A stretch of DNA of 64,000 bases from Thiothrix sp. (GTDB taxonomy: Bacteria; Pseudomonadota; Gammaproteobacteria; Thiotrichales; Thiotrichaceae): the NCBI GenBank assembly GCA_008015155.1, contig SSFA01000019.1, forward strand, positions 1-64,000, given 5' to 3'. The position numbers and the translations under genes are program-made. Under the pieces are notes generated by a model. It was given only the letters and a program-made list of their open reading frames with translations, had not been told where the DNA came from and searched no databases. Below are positions 17,001 through 25,330 of this stretch, piece by piece. Each line of letters starts with the position of its first letter. Position 1 is the first letter of the stretch.

Positions 17001-17242
17001 ATATATTGCAGACCATCTAAGCCTGTCATTTTCTGCTCAATGATTTGCGTGACCGAATCTTCTACCGTCTTTGCAGACGCCCCTGGATAAGATGCAGAGA
17101 CTGAAATAGTCGGCGGAGCAATCTCAGGATATTGGGCAATAGGCAGATTAGGGATCGAGAGCAGACCCGCTAACATTACAATAATAGCAATAACCCAAGC
17201 AAAGATGGGTCGATCAATGAAGAATAAAGACATGCTAGCCAT
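14093..17242 (-). CDS. RND multidrug efflux permease (HAE1/AcrB-MexB family)
   Basis: This is the proton-driven inner-membrane pump of a tripartite drug efflux system. The 1049-residue length and landmarks are typical: FFIDRPIFAWVIAIIVMLAGLLSI at the N-terminus, SYPGASAKTVEDSVTQ, the proton-relay segment AIGLLVDDAIVVVENVERL, and C-terminal NAIMIVEFARNL and RPILMTSFAFILGVLPL. The ATG three codons in (17233) is preceded by GGATGG and may be the real start. No periplasmic adaptor or outer-membrane channel gene is adjacent, so partners must be elsewhere in the genome. Confidence 0.93.
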   Translation of the reverse strand: MASMSLFFIDRPIFAWVIAIIVMLAGLLSIPNLPIAQYPEIAPPTISVSASYPGASAKTVEDSVTQIIEQKMTGLDGLQYITSTSSSSGSARVDLSFSADTDPDLAQVEVQNKLQLALPQLPAAVQQQGTRVSKSSSGFLQIIGFTSADGSMSQTDIADYIATNIQDPISRVEGVGSTQIFGSPYAMRIWLDPLKMSMYKITTTEVKSAIQSQNTQVSAGQLGGTPAVPNQPINVTVTAQSTLQTSEQFKAITIKANSTGGVVRLADIARVELGSESYDVVSRIGGKPSGGLSVTLASGANALTTAEAVKDKLKELEAYFPKGLTAIITYDASPFIKVSIEGVLITLAEAMVLVFIVMFVFLQSFRATLIPAITVPIVLLGTLAILNVFGYSINTLTMFAMVLAIGLLVDDAIVVVENVERLMHDEGLSPREATRKSMRQITGALIGIALVLAAVFIPMAFFGGSTGVIYRQFSITLVSAITLSVGVALILTPALCASLLKASDAKDKKGWAGWFNRGFNRSSKRYQSMVGSMLNKPTRYVLIYFLIIGLMSYLFVRLPTSFLPDEDQGTLFVQVRLPPGATQESTLKVVSKVENYFLENEKDVLKAVMAVGGVGTAGNAQNVARLFVRLVDWDQRKRPEQTAQAIAKRASGKLRGIQEARVVVNAPPAVRGLGNSAGFSVEIQDRAGSGHDALMKARDEFIKAASQDPRLTAVRANGMDDSSQYQVDIDVLQASAMGISINTINDTLSTAWGGSYVSNFIDRGRVKKVYLQGEATSRMMPEDLDRWFVRNAAGDMVPFSSFSKGSWTKGPPLLERFNGLGAVEVTGAPADGVSSGTAMQIVAELVGKLPTGIGYEWTGLSYQEAKSGAQAPLLYALSVLVVFLALAALYESWSIPFAVILVVPLGILGAVLATDIRGLNNDVYFQVGLLTTIGLAAKNAIMIVEFARNLLNQGYALIPATLEAVRIRLRPILMTSFAFILGVLPLVLSTGAGAGSRHAVGTGVLGGMITATILGIFFAPLFFLVVKKIFPEKIKEDTSAKLAQAEVRI

Positions 17243-17305
17243 CCACGCAAAACCTTGGTAATGCGCGTCAGTGTAAAGCTTTAGGCTAGCATGAACAAAC
17301 CCTAG

Positions 17306-20200
17306 CTATTTCCCTAAGATATACAGTGCTGCAGATAAAGCATGTTGGGTGAAATCAATCCGCATGCTGCTATTGGTAGTGCTTTCACGTAAGCCGCCTT
17401 CAGCCCAAGCGAGATTGGGTAGTACACTCCTATCACGTGCTTGTACGGTTTGCTTATCCAAGAAAGCGAAGCCCAACTCACAAGCCTGTTGATAGCGTTC
17501 TTGATGCAGTTGGTCAAGGTTTTGCTTAGCAATATTTAGAGCAACCGTTACGGCTTCTAAATACACAGCCGTCATATAATCAGGTCGACCCTTTTGTTGG
17601 CGCGTGGTAAAGCCACCATCGAGTTGTGATTGGTATTCTAGTATCCAATCAACTAAGGCGAAAATAGTCCTTGCTAATTCAATATTAGGCTCTAATTGCC
17701 AACAAGCGCCTAAACCCTGCACCATCCAGCTTACTAAATCAGCGCGCCGTTTGTAGTAGCAACGATGTTGATAGTAGCTCAGCATTTTTTTCCATTTACT
17801 GCGCTTGATCGTAGTTAGGCCTTGTTTTGCTGCTAAAGCCAAAGCCAATAAAACTTGCCCAGCAATATAATCTTGATAAGGCTCATCACTCCCTAGATCA
17901 GTAGAATTGACATGAATAAAACAGTGTACGCGCCCATGTTGATCAATAGCCTGCCACAATAACTGCGCTAAACTTTGTGCCAGCTGCGTATCCTCTAAAT
18001 TAAGCTGCGGCCTTGCACTTAAAGCCATTAATAATAAAGCACTCCCGGCCAAGGTATCATTTTTTAGTTCTTCACTTGAACTGGCTTCTGAGAGCCATAG
18101 TTTATCGGGAGTTTTACGTAAGCCAGTTTTAAGGAAACTTAAAGTCGCTGTTAGCTCATGCTCCTCGACTGTACTCAGTTGCGCTTGCTGAGCGCGCGTT
18201 AACACCCACAAAGTATGGGCCGTGCGCACTTTATCTTGAATCCGCTGTAACTGATTGCTAAAGGGTAGATAGTAGAAATAGAAAGAGCCATCCCCTAAAC
18301 CTTGGCGGCGAATATAACTCGCCCATAAACACGCTAAGGCAGGAAGCTGCTGCCTTTCAATTCTCTGTAGCTCCGTGCGAGGGAAGGCTTTTTGTACTCG
18401 ATAAACCTGCTGAGCATCATCCAGCCAAGTGCTACAGTCATAACGTAACCAGCCATATGGTGGGCGAGTAATGCCAGCTTTATCTAGGACTTCTGCCACA
18501 TAAGCTTGTTCGTCATAATTAAACAATACAGGTACATCGGGTAGCAAAATGCCACTTTTATCACCTTGGTGTACCATCAAAGCTTGCTCACAGAAACGAA
18601 CCGGATTCATCACCTCTTCAGGGCTATAAGCCCCTAAGGCTAAAGGCGCGTGTAGTAGATAAATCTTCAAGACTAGTTGATCAACATTCTCTGGATTCAA
18701 TTGCTTAGCAAAGCGCTGATCAGCTAACACGGCTTGCGCCAGAATTTGCACATCTTGATCTAAGTGTTTGATAGTTTTACCCATACAGCCTTGTAACTGG
18801 CCTTTGAATAATACCGAAATATATAAAGCATCTAAGGCTGGGCACAAATCAGCGGGAAGTTCTAAAGGGTCGGACACCGCCGTTTGTGTAACCTGTGCTT
18901 TGATTAAGCTACGCGCCCGCTGCGTGATTAAGCGTGCAATCGCAGCTGATTCAAACCACGGTTGCTGCTGGGAGTCCAATGCTACCCCCGTAGGCTGCCA
19001 TGTCACCTCAGCTTCCACATATTTGAACACATCATGACGATAGAGCGTATAGGGCTCAAACGAAACCAATTGTGCATTTTTGTAGAAAGCATGGTTAAAC
19101 TGCTGACCTGCCGTTGCTAATCCAGGCATACGTGGTAAAGCCCCCCCCATTTTACTAGGACGTTCTTTGCTGCGTACTACAATTCCATAGCGATCGTTAT
19201 CTAACTCACCGACAGTGCAGGCTTCTAATTTGGAGAAAAATGTTACTGCCAAAGCACTTTCTGTTAAGAGCTTTAAACCTGATTCACCACGTGGTAAGCG
19301 TTGAGCAGCCTGCCAACAAGCCAGTACGATATCTTGGCTTGGACTAAAGCAACGTTCGCCCGGAAAATGCCAGAAGCCATCCCGAGCATGGCGTAGATGA
19401 ATTTGGTCTTTTTGCCGCACACTAACAAAACAGCCCCCTTGATGTACATAAGTTTGGTCAAGTTGATCCGGAACTTGTAACAGCTGCCCAGAACTTAGAT
19501 ATTCGCTTAGGACGCTGCGGGCTAAGGCAGTAGGGCTTAGTCCTTCTGGCGCTTTATGCTTATGCCAAGGCAACTTATGTTCTAAATAAAATTTGGTTGG
19601 ATTTTGTAGGACTCTAGGTTCAGAATCTATGCGTGGGCTAACATCATCGTCAATATCGAATACCGTTTCCATATGATAGCCCTGCTCTTGCATCAAGCCA
19701 AAGCCACCATACCAACCAAAACGCACCAAGCAAATCCCACCCTCCACTCGAAAGCCATCGGCTTCTAGGGTGTCACGGCAGTTTTGCATTGAAATACCTG
19801 AGCTGACTGAGTCATCAAGGATAATCACGGGCTCATCCCGATTAATGCGCCCTTCAATCAGCTTTAGAGAACCATGCGCTTTGCGCTCCTTACGCACTAA
19901 CAGCGCTTCGTAACGCCCACCCCCTTGCATGACACAGGCAGTCACTAAGGGAATAGCCGTGGTGCCATAAGTAGCAATTTGTCGGCCTTCAAACTTACTG
20001 AGTAAATCTAACAAACAAGCCGCAGCAAGTTGAATCCCTTCATGGGTCAGTGATACTGCTAGGGAGTTCAGCATCCAGCGCCCCGGAGTACCATCACGCG
20101 ATAAAATAGGTTGGGTCGGTGTACGAAATAAAATGCCATCTTGCAGAATGAGGGATAGTAAGCGTTGTTTTTTTTCAGCTAGGGTCAACATGCCAAGCAT
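17306..20200 (-). CDS. Multidomain protein: orotate phosphoribosyltransferase-like + AMMECR1-like + alpha-helical domain
   Basis: A 964-residue protein I cannot name. Residues 1-210 resemble orotate phosphoribosyltransferases, with LLVRKERKAHGSLKLIEG (about 100-117) and the PRPP loop VIILDDSVSSGISM (125-138). Residues about 450-590 are an AMMECR1-type domain (LYISVLFKGQLQGCMGK ... GILLPDVPVLF), and residues about 250-400 look like a second, more diverged copy (CFVSVRQKDQIHLRHARDGFWHF). The C-terminal 340 residues are all-helical with repeated paired helices (DYIAGQVLLALALAAK, ADLVSWMVQGLGACW), reminiscent of an alpha/alpha toroid. It has no signal peptide, so it is cytosolic. It stands alone. 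A role in nucleotide or polysaccharide metabolism would be a guess. Confidence 0.8.
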   Translation of the reverse strand: MLGMLTLAEKKQRLLSLILQDGILFRTPTQPILSRDGTPGRWMLNSLAVSLTHEGIQLAAACLLDLLSKFEGRQIATYGTTAIPLVTACVMQGGGRYEALLVRKERKAHGSLKLIEGRINRDEPVIILDDSVSSGISMQNCRDTLEADGFRVEGGICLVRFGWYGGFGLMQEQGYHMETVFDIDDDVSPRIDSEPRVLQNPTKFYLEHKLPWHKHKAPEGLSPTALARSVLSEYLSSGQLLQVPDQLDQTYVHQGGCFVSVRQKDQIHLRHARDGFWHFPGERCFSPSQDIVLACWQAAQRLPRGESGLKLLTESALAVTFFSKLEACTVGELDNDRYGIVVRSKERPSKMGGALPRMPGLATAGQQFNHAFYKNAQLVSFEPYTLYRHDVFKYVEAEVTWQPTGVALDSQQQPWFESAAIARLITQRARSLIKAQVTQTAVSDPLELPADLCPALDALYISVLFKGQLQGCMGKTIKHLDQDVQILAQAVLADQRFAKQLNPENVDQLVLKIYLLHAPLALGAYSPEEVMNPVRFCEQALMVHQGDKSGILLPDVPVLFNYDEQAYVAEVLDKAGITRPPYGWLRYDCSTWLDDAQQVYRVQKAFPRTELQRIERQQLPALACLWASYIRRQGLGDGSFYFYYLPFSNQLQRIQDKVRTAHTLWVLTRAQQAQLSTVEEHELTATLSFLKTGLRKTPDKLWLSEASSSEELKNDTLAGSALLLMALSARPQLNLEDTQLAQSLAQLLWQAIDQHGRVHCFIHVNSTDLGSDEPYQDYIAGQVLLALALAAKQGLTTIKRSKWKKMLSYYQHRCYYKRRADLVSWMVQGLGACWQLEPNIELARTIFALVDWILEYQSQLDGGFTTRQQKGRPDYMTAVYLEAVTVALNIAKQNLDQLHQERYQQACELGFAFLDKQTVQARDRSVLPNLAWAEGGLRESTTNSSMRIDFTQHALSAALYILGK

Positions 20201-20220
20201 CTCTTATTGTTATTGATTGC

Positions 20221-20253
20221 AATTGGCTAGCGCTCTGCAGCAACTAGCCAATT
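20221..20253. repeat. 10-bp inverted repeat between the tetrad-repeat gene and the 964-residue gene
   Basis: AATTGGCTAG (20221-20230) and CTAGCCAATT (20244-20253) are perfect inverted repeats with a 13-base loop. On the plus strand a five-base T-run ends the stem, while both flanking genes are on the minus strand, where no T-run follows. It may be a weak terminator of the tetrad-repeat gene or an operator 21 bp upstream of the 964-residue gene. Confidence 0.4.
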
Positions 20254-20281
20254 TTTATAGATCGGGTTAGCGATTTAAGGC

Positions 20282-21151
20282 CTAGTCGAGAGACCAAGGC
20301 TTAGCGGGAACGATATCACAGAGGATTTCATATTTAATCTCTGGACGGATTTCCCATTTAGTCTCGCCCTTCACCTCTTGCTTAATTTCAGGCTTAATCT
20401 CAAGTATCACCTCATATTTAATTTCCGGCTTTACTTCAGGTTTGATCTCTGGTCTAAGTTCTGGGCGGATATCACAAACCACCTCAGGTTTAATCTCAAG
20501 TATTACCTCTGGTTTAACTTCTATAATAATCTCTGGTTTGATTTCCGGCTTTACTTCCGGCCTGACCTCAGGTTTTATCTCGGGCTTGATCTCAACAATG
20601 ATCTCCGGCTTAATTTCTGGCTTTACCTCTGGTCTAACCTCAGGCTTTATCTCGGGCTTAATTTCTGGTTTTACTTCTATAATAATCTCTGGTTTGATTT
20701 CCGGCCTGACCTCAGGTTTTACTTCGGGTTTGATCTCAACAATGATTTCCGGTTTTATCTCCGGCTTTACTTCCGGTTTGACCTCAGGCTTTATCTCGGG
20801 CTTGATCTCAACAATGATCTCCGGCTTAATTTCTGGCTTTACTTCTGGACGCAGATCACAGGCAACTTCAGGTTTTATCTCTGGACGAATTTCAGGGCGT
20901 CCTCCTTTGCCAGACCCAGTGCCTTTTCCAGAATCATCACTGGAACCACCTTTACCTGAACCACTATTGTCGCCGCATAAAGAAGCCAATAGCTGTTGGA
21001 GAATGTTTAAAAACTGGGACAATGATCCGCCTAAAGGTACAGTATTTAAGCTATTTGAAAATTGATTAGATCCACTCGCGCTAGTAGATAAACTTGAACT
21101 TTGAGAAGCATAAGTACTTCCAAGACTATTATTATTTATTCGATTAATCAT
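20282..21151 (-). CDS. Low-complexity protein of (K/R)PE(I/V) tetrapeptide repeats
   Basis: A 289-residue protein without a recognised family. Residues 1-45 are rich in Ser, Asn and Gln, residues 46-60 form a helix (SQFLNILQQLLASLCG) and residues 61-84 are Gly/Ser/Lys-rich. From about residue 85 nearly everything is tandem tetrads of the form (I/V)(K/R)PE, roughly 34 copies, broken at intervals of 5-7 tetrads by IIVE or IIIE units. Three (V/I)xCD(L/I) inserts occur, one at each end and one inside. No classical signal peptide is seen. Strand assignment is supported by an ATG start preceded by GGAG and by ordinary composition at both ends; the long frames on the other strand are products of the repeat. 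Confidence 0.75.
   Translation of the reverse strand: MINRINNNSLGSTYASQSSSLSTSASGSNQFSNSLNTVPLGGSLSQFLNILQQLLASLCGDNSGSGKGGSSDDSGKGTGSGKGGRPEIRPEIKPEVACDLRPEVKPEIKPEIIVEIKPEIKPEVKPEVKPEIKPEIIVEIKPEVKPEVRPEIKPEIIIEVKPEIKPEIKPEVRPEVKPEIKPEIIVEIKPEIKPEVRPEVKPEIKPEIIIEVKPEVILEIKPEVVCDIRPELRPEIKPEVKPEIKYEVILEIKPEIKQEVKGETKWEIRPEIKYEILCDIVPAKPWSLD
20340..20900 (-). repeat. Tandem 12-bp coding repeat array
   Basis: The DNA is built from degenerate 12-bp units encoding (I/V)(K/R)PE, grouped into larger 60-84 bp blocks each closing with an IIVE or IIIE unit. Both Ile/Val and Lys/Arg codons vary, so the repeat is conserved at protein level more than at DNA level, which implies selection on the protein. 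Confidence 0.85.
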
Positions 21152-21486
21152 AAAAACTCCGTGGTATTCAGCTACCTTTTTTCACGATTTGATTGATTGA
21201 GTCTGCATTTAAAAGCAGCCCAATGACTTAGGATTTGCCGTTTAATAGCCATCCTTGAACTAAGGTCTATTTCAGCACAGGCTTAAACAGAACTGATAAG
21301 TTTCACGCTAAGAGGTAGCTTGCAAGTAGACATATGGCAGCAGCTGCAAAACTGTTGGCCTTAGGCATGCTGGCTTAATAAAAATCCGCAGCTTATAGCT
21401 TATTTGTATTTATCAGGCTTGGATTGCTCTAGGCAGGATTTGTGCATACTATCCAGCTTAGTCTCTAGTCAAACAGGATAATCATA
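21152..21486. other. 335-bp intergenic region, divergent promoters
   Basis: This gap separates the minus-strand repeat protein from the plus-strand MFS gene and must hold both promoters. I see GGAG just before the repeat protein start and an AGGA box before the MFS ATG, but no convincing -35/-10 pair, RNA gene or small ORF. Confidence 0.5.
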
Positions 21487-22764
21487 ATGACAAGCAGTAC
21501 ACCCAGCCTGCGTGAGCGTTGGTCTTGGGCCTTTTATGATTGGGCGAACTCAGCATTTGTAACGACCGTCATCGTAGCCTTTTTCCCAATTTTTTTCCGT
21601 GGTTACTGGGCCAAAGAGCTGCCCTCTGAAGCTGTGACTTTGCATTTAGGCACGGCTAACTCTATAGCGAGTTTATCTGTCATGTTATTAGCACCCTTCT
21701 TAGGGGCTGTTGCTGACCGCGGAGGCTTAAAAAAACCCCTGTTGGCTAGCTTTGTCGCTTTGGGCGTGAGCTCTACCCTTTTATTAACGGTCATTGGCGC
21801 TAACCAATGGCAACTAGCTATGGCTGCCTTCGTACTCGCAGTGATCGGTTTTTTGGGCGCCAATATTTTTTATGATTCTTTGCTAGTCGATGTGGCTGAA
21901 GAAAAAGATTTTAATCGCGTCTCAGCTTTAGGCTACAGCCTAGGTTACCTTGGTGGTGGTTTACTCTTTTTATTATGTGTACTCCTGACCCTCCACCCTG
22001 AATGGTTTAATTTAGGAACGGATAAACTCAGTGCAGTTCGATGGGCTTTTGGAATTACTGCGGTCTGGTGGGCTGTTTTCTCGATTCCGATGTGGCTCTT
22101 TGTTCATCAGCGGCATACCATTACTACTAAGCGCCCTCCCGTACTTACTTTAATGGCTGAAGGGGGTCGGGATTTACTAGCTACCTTCAAACAGATTCGT
22201 CAACTAAAGGGCGTTGGTTTATTTTTGCTAGCTTACTGGTTCTATATTGATGGGGTAGACACTGTCATCGTCATGGCGGTTGACTATGGACAAACTTTGG
22301 GTTTCCCTCAAGATAGCCTGATTACTGCCCTGCTGATCACGCAGTTTGTCGCTTTTCCTGCCGCCTTAGCCTTTGGTTATTTAGGCAATAAACTAGGTGC
22401 AAAACAAGGCATTTTGCTTGGCTTAGTGGTTTATATTGCTATCACTATCTTTGCCTCACAAATGCAGTCGGTGCAAGGCTTTTATATACTGGCGATCTGT
22501 GTCGGTCTCGTCCAAGGTGGCGTACAAGCTTTGAGCCGCTCCCTCTATGCGAGCCTCATTCCTGCTGACCAAGCCGCTAAGTTTTTTGGCTTCTATAATA
22601 TGTTAGGTAAATTTGCTGCCGTTTTAGGACCTTTATTAGTGGGATGGTTTGGCATTTTAACTGGCTCATCGCGTATGGGCTTATTAGCCATTTTACTTCT
22701 ATTTATCGTGGGTGGATTTTTGTTATGGTTAGTTCCCCTCAAGCAAGTTAATTCAAGTCACTAA
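21487..22764 (+). CDS. MFS transporter, UMF1/Atg22-like family
   Basis: A 425-residue inner-membrane permease with about twelve helices. The N-terminus RERWSWAFYDWANSAFVTTVIVAFFPIFF is the hallmark of the UMF1 (Atg22-like) branch of the major facilitator superfamily, and LIPADQAAKFFGFYNMLGKFAAVLGPLL is the conserved late-helix motif. Bacterial members have no firmly known substrate; the yeast relative Atg22 effluxes amino acids from the vacuole. AGGA stands 9 bp before the ATG. It is followed after 9 bp by nhaA, so the two form an operon ended by the terminator at 23965. Confidence 0.9.
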   Translation: MTSSTPSLRERWSWAFYDWANSAFVTTVIVAFFPIFFRGYWAKELPSEAVTLHLGTANSIASLSVMLLAPFLGAVADRGGLKKPLLASFVALGVSSTLLLTVIGANQWQLAMAAFVLAVIGFLGANIFYDSLLVDVAEEKDFNRVSALGYSLGYLGGGLLFLLCVLLTLHPEWFNLGTDKLSAVRWAFGITAVWWAVFSIPMWLFVHQRHTITTKRPPVLTLMAEGGRDLLATFKQIRQLKGVGLFLLAYWFYIDGVDTVIVMAVDYGQTLGFPQDSLITALLITQFVAFPAALAFGYLGNKLGAKQGILLGLVVYIAITIFASQMQSVQGFYILAICVGLVQGGVQALSRSLYASLIPADQAAKFFGFYNMLGKFAAVLGPLLVGWFGILTGSSRMGLLAILLLFIVGGFLLWLVPLKQVNSSH

Positions 22765-22773
22765 TTCAAGATT

Positions 22774-23952
22774 ATGAAACAAACTATTCAACGTTTTTTA
22801 GCTTTAGAGTCAGCTAGTGGAATTTTATTGGTGATTGCGGCTATTCTTGCCATGATTGCTGTAAATTCCCCCTTACAGGATTGGTATCACACTTTACTCA
22901 ATACACCCGTTATTGTGAAAGTGGGTGCGTTGGAGATTGCTAAGCCTTTGCTACTCTGGGTCAATGATGGCCTGATGGCTTTATTTTTCCTAACAGTAGG
23001 CTTAGAAATCAAGCGTGAAGTCTTACAAGGTGAGCTAGCCGATCGATCTAAGGCAGCGCTTCCAATCGTTGCTGCTATAGGGGGTATGCTAGTACCCGCT
23101 TTGGTCTATAGCTTAATTAACTATCAGGACCCGGCTGCGATGCGTGGCTGGGCTATTCCCACAGCGACCGATATTGCCTTTGCTTTAGGTGTGTTGTCGC
23201 TTTTAGGCAAACGCGTGCCTGTTAGCTTAAAACTCTTCCTGTTAACTTTAGCAATTGTTGATGATTTAGGCGCCATTGTGGTCATCGCTATCTTCTATAC
23301 CGTTAAATTATCAGCAGTCTCTTTAAGCATTGCCGCCGCCGCTTTGGTCATTTTATTTATTATGAACCGGCGTGGGGTTTTATCCTTGTCCCCCTATCTG
23401 CTAGTGGGCTTTGTCATGTGGGTAGCGGTCTTGAAATCTGGTGTACATGCTACCTTAGCGGGTGTATTACTCGCATTTTTCATCCCCTTACGCGCTCCCG
23501 AGGGCAGAGATCATACTTTAGCTGAAGGTTTAGAGCATGATTTACATAGCTCAGTCGCTTATATCATTTTACCGCTCTTTGCTTTTATGAATACGGGCGT
23601 ATCTTTAGCTGGCTTATCTATAAACTCTATTCTAGAGCCGATTCCTTTAGGTATTGCTTTAGGCTTATTGATCGGTAAGCAACTCGGTATTTTCGGCGCC
23701 TGTTGGCTAGCTATTAAACTTAAACTCGCCCAAATGCCTTCGGGCATTGGATGGTGGGAACTTTATGCCGTATCCTTATTAGGAGGCATCGGCTTTACCA
23801 TGAGCCTATTTATTAGCTCACTCGCCTTTGAGGGTGCTGGCATCGTGACCAATGACCGCTTAGGCATTCTTGTTGGTTCTATTATTTCAGCGCTTCTAGG
23901 CTATCTACTATTGAAATGGCGTCTGGCTAAGCCTATTACTGCAATTAATTAA
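22774..23952 (+). CDS. nhaA: Na+/H+ antiporter NhaA
   Basis: NhaA extrudes sodium in exchange for protons and maintains pH and salt homeostasis. The 392-residue protein shows [49 protein letters not shown], the unwound-helix region [24 protein letters not shown] and the paired ion-binding aspartates in [18 protein letters not shown]. Length and motifs match the Escherichia coli protein well. It is co-transcribed with the upstream MFS gene, and a good intrinsic terminator follows. Confidence 0.96.
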   Translation: MKQTIQRFLALESASGILLVIAAILAMIAVNSPLQDWYHTLLNTPVIVKVGALEIAKPLLLWVNDGLMALFFLTVGLEIKREVLQGELADRSKAALPIVAAIGGMLVPALVYSLINYQDPAAMRGWAIPTATDIAFALGVLSLLGKRVPVSLKLFLLTLAIVDDLGAIVVIAIFYTVKLSAVSLSIAAAALVILFIMNRRGVLSLSPYLLVGFVMWVAVLKSGVHATLAGVLLAFFIPLRAPEGRDHTLAEGLEHDLHSSVAYIILPLFAFMNTGVSLAGLSINSILEPIPLGIALGLLIGKQLGIFGACWLAIKLKLAQMPSGIGWWELYAVSLLGGIGFTMSLFISSLAFEGAGIVTNDRLGILVGSIISALLGYLLLKWRLAKPITAIN

Positions 23953-23964
23953 GCAATCTTTAGA

Positions 23965-23993
23965 AGCAGCCAAATCTGCTTGGCTGCTTTTTT
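23965..23993 (+). terminator. Intrinsic terminator after nhaA
   Basis: AGCAGCCAA (23965-23973) pairs perfectly with TTGGCTGCT (23980-23988), with a six-base loop, followed by TTTTTT. It lies 12 bp after the nhaA stop and just before the convergent coiled-coil gene. Confidence 0.9.
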
Positions 23994-24005
23994 CAACTAG
24001 CTCAC

Positions 24006-24677
24006 TTAGCTTTGATTGAAAGCACGCACTAAAGACTGGAACTCTTGTTCTGCGCGTGAATTATATTCTTGGAATTGGCGATATTTTTTATAGGCTTCAT
24101 TCAAATTTTCCAAAGCCGTCAAGCGCAGCGCTTGTAAAATGACTAAATCCAATTCAGCGCGCATGGTTTTTAATAGCTCAGGTAAATGTTGGCGATCCTG
24201 TTCTACAGCCACTTGCATTTGATTTAGCTTATTCAGTAAAGACTCATGGTGCGAACCTTTCAACAGCGCTTGCAATTGCGCAAACTCTTCAGCAATTTCT
24301 GCTTCATTCGCTGGAATAGCCTGCGGATTTGTCTGATGCTCAGCCAATTGTGCTAAGACTTGTTGGAGTTCATGCTGGCGCTGGTCGATAGCGGCTTTAT
24401 AAAAATTTAATTTTCCGCGTAGTTCCTGCTGTGCTTGTTTGGCTTTAACAATAGAAGAAGCAAGTAATTGATAAGAATGACCTAGGCGTTTTAACAGCAA
24501 TAATTCATCTTCTGCTACAGGCATTTCTTGCACAACTGGGGCTTCTACTTCGATACTTTGAGTGTGAGTTGATTGCAACTCAGTACCTGCTGTAGTTTCT
24601 ACGATTGGTAAAGGAGTTGAAGTTGTATCATTAACCCAGCCCGGATTAACCTCTGGATAAGGTTCAAATGGAGTCAT
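24006..24677 (-). CDS. Hypothetical coiled-coil protein
   Basis: A 223-residue protein I do not recognise. Residues 1-55 are Pro/Thr/Glu-rich and probably disordered (PFEPYPEVNPGW, then VVQEMPVAEDE). Residues 58-220 are almost entirely helical with heptad patterns, for example ELRGKLNFYKAAIDQRQHELQQVLAQLAEH and a C-terminal ENLNEAYKKYRQFQEYNSRAEQEFQSL. It has no signal peptide and no membrane segment, so it is probably a cytosolic structural or scaffolding protein. It stands alone between nhaA and the lipocalin gene. Confidence 0.75.
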   Translation of the reverse strand: MTPFEPYPEVNPGWVNDTTSTPLPIVETTAGTELQSTHTQSIEVEAPVVQEMPVAEDELLLLKRLGHSYQLLASSIVKAKQAQQELRGKLNFYKAAIDQRQHELQQVLAQLAEHQTNPQAIPANEAEIAEEFAQLQALLKGSHHESLLNKLNQMQVAVEQDRQHLPELLKTMRAELDLVILQALRLTALENLNEAYKKYRQFQEYNSRAEQEFQSLVRAFNQS

Positions 24678-24803
24678 TTGCTAGCCCTTTGTATAATAAT
24701 TATGAAATGACGATGTATAAAATATTTTTATAATAGTAGTTTTTCTAGCAAGGTGCAATTGCTAGCCTGAAAATCCTTTCAAGCCTTTTAAGAGTGTATT
24801 CTT

Positions 24804-25328
24804 ATGAAAAAACTTTCTATTACTTGGCTACTAGCTTTACCCTTATTCTTACTCAGTGCTTGTGCTAGCCTACCTGAAGGCGTTAAACCCATTGCTAACT
24901 TCCAACTTGAGCGTTATTTAGGTAAATGGTACGAAATCGCTCGACTTGACCACAGTTTCGAACGCAATTTAGAGCAAGTGACTGCCGACTATAGTCTAAA
25001 TCCAGATGGCTCTGTCAAAGTGCTCAATAGAGGTTTCAACACCCGTAAACAACAATGGCAAGCAATAGAGGGGCGCGCTAAATTCGTCGAATCCCCACAA
25101 ATAGGCCGTCTGAAAGTATCTTTTTTTGGTCCTTTCTATGGTGGTTATAATATCGTTGAGTTAGATAAAAACTACCAATATGCTCTGATAGTAGGCAATG
25201 ATCGCAAGTATTTATGGATACTATCACGCACTCCTCGTTTAGAACCTAAAACTCAACAGCAGCTAATCGAACGCGCTAAGGCTTTAGGTTTTGCCACTGA
25301 TAAGCTTATTTTTGTTAAGCAGCCTTAG
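24804..25328 (+). CDS. blc: Outer-membrane lipoprotein lipocalin (Blc family)
   Basis: Bacterial lipocalins are membrane-anchored barrels binding fatty acids or lysophospholipids, linked to envelope stress. The 174-residue protein has a lipoprotein signal (LLSACASLPEG, Cys at about 19), the lipocalin motif YLGKWYEIARLDHSFER, the segment VTADYSLNPDGSVKVLNRG, YGGYNIVELDKNYQYALIVGNDRKYLWILSRTP and a C-terminal helix. All match the Blc/YgiE-type family closely. It ends 2 bp before the convergent tonB stop, with no terminator visible between them. Confidence 0.93.
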   Translation: MKKLSITWLLALPLFLLSACASLPEGVKPIANFQLERYLGKWYEIARLDHSFERNLEQVTADYSLNPDGSVKVLNRGFNTRKQQWQAIEGRAKFVESPQIGRLKVSFFGPFYGGYNIVELDKNYQYALIVGNDRKYLWILSRTPRLEPKTQQQLIERAKALGFATDKLIFVKQP

Positions 25329-25330
25329 AC

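Noticed and set aside
20378..21065. Two long open frames on the plus strand opposite the tetrad-repeat gene
   Set aside because: They exist only because the 12-bp repeat lacks stops in several frames. They have no ribosome binding site and give unnatural Phe/Tyr/Asn- or Ser/Gly-rich sequences.
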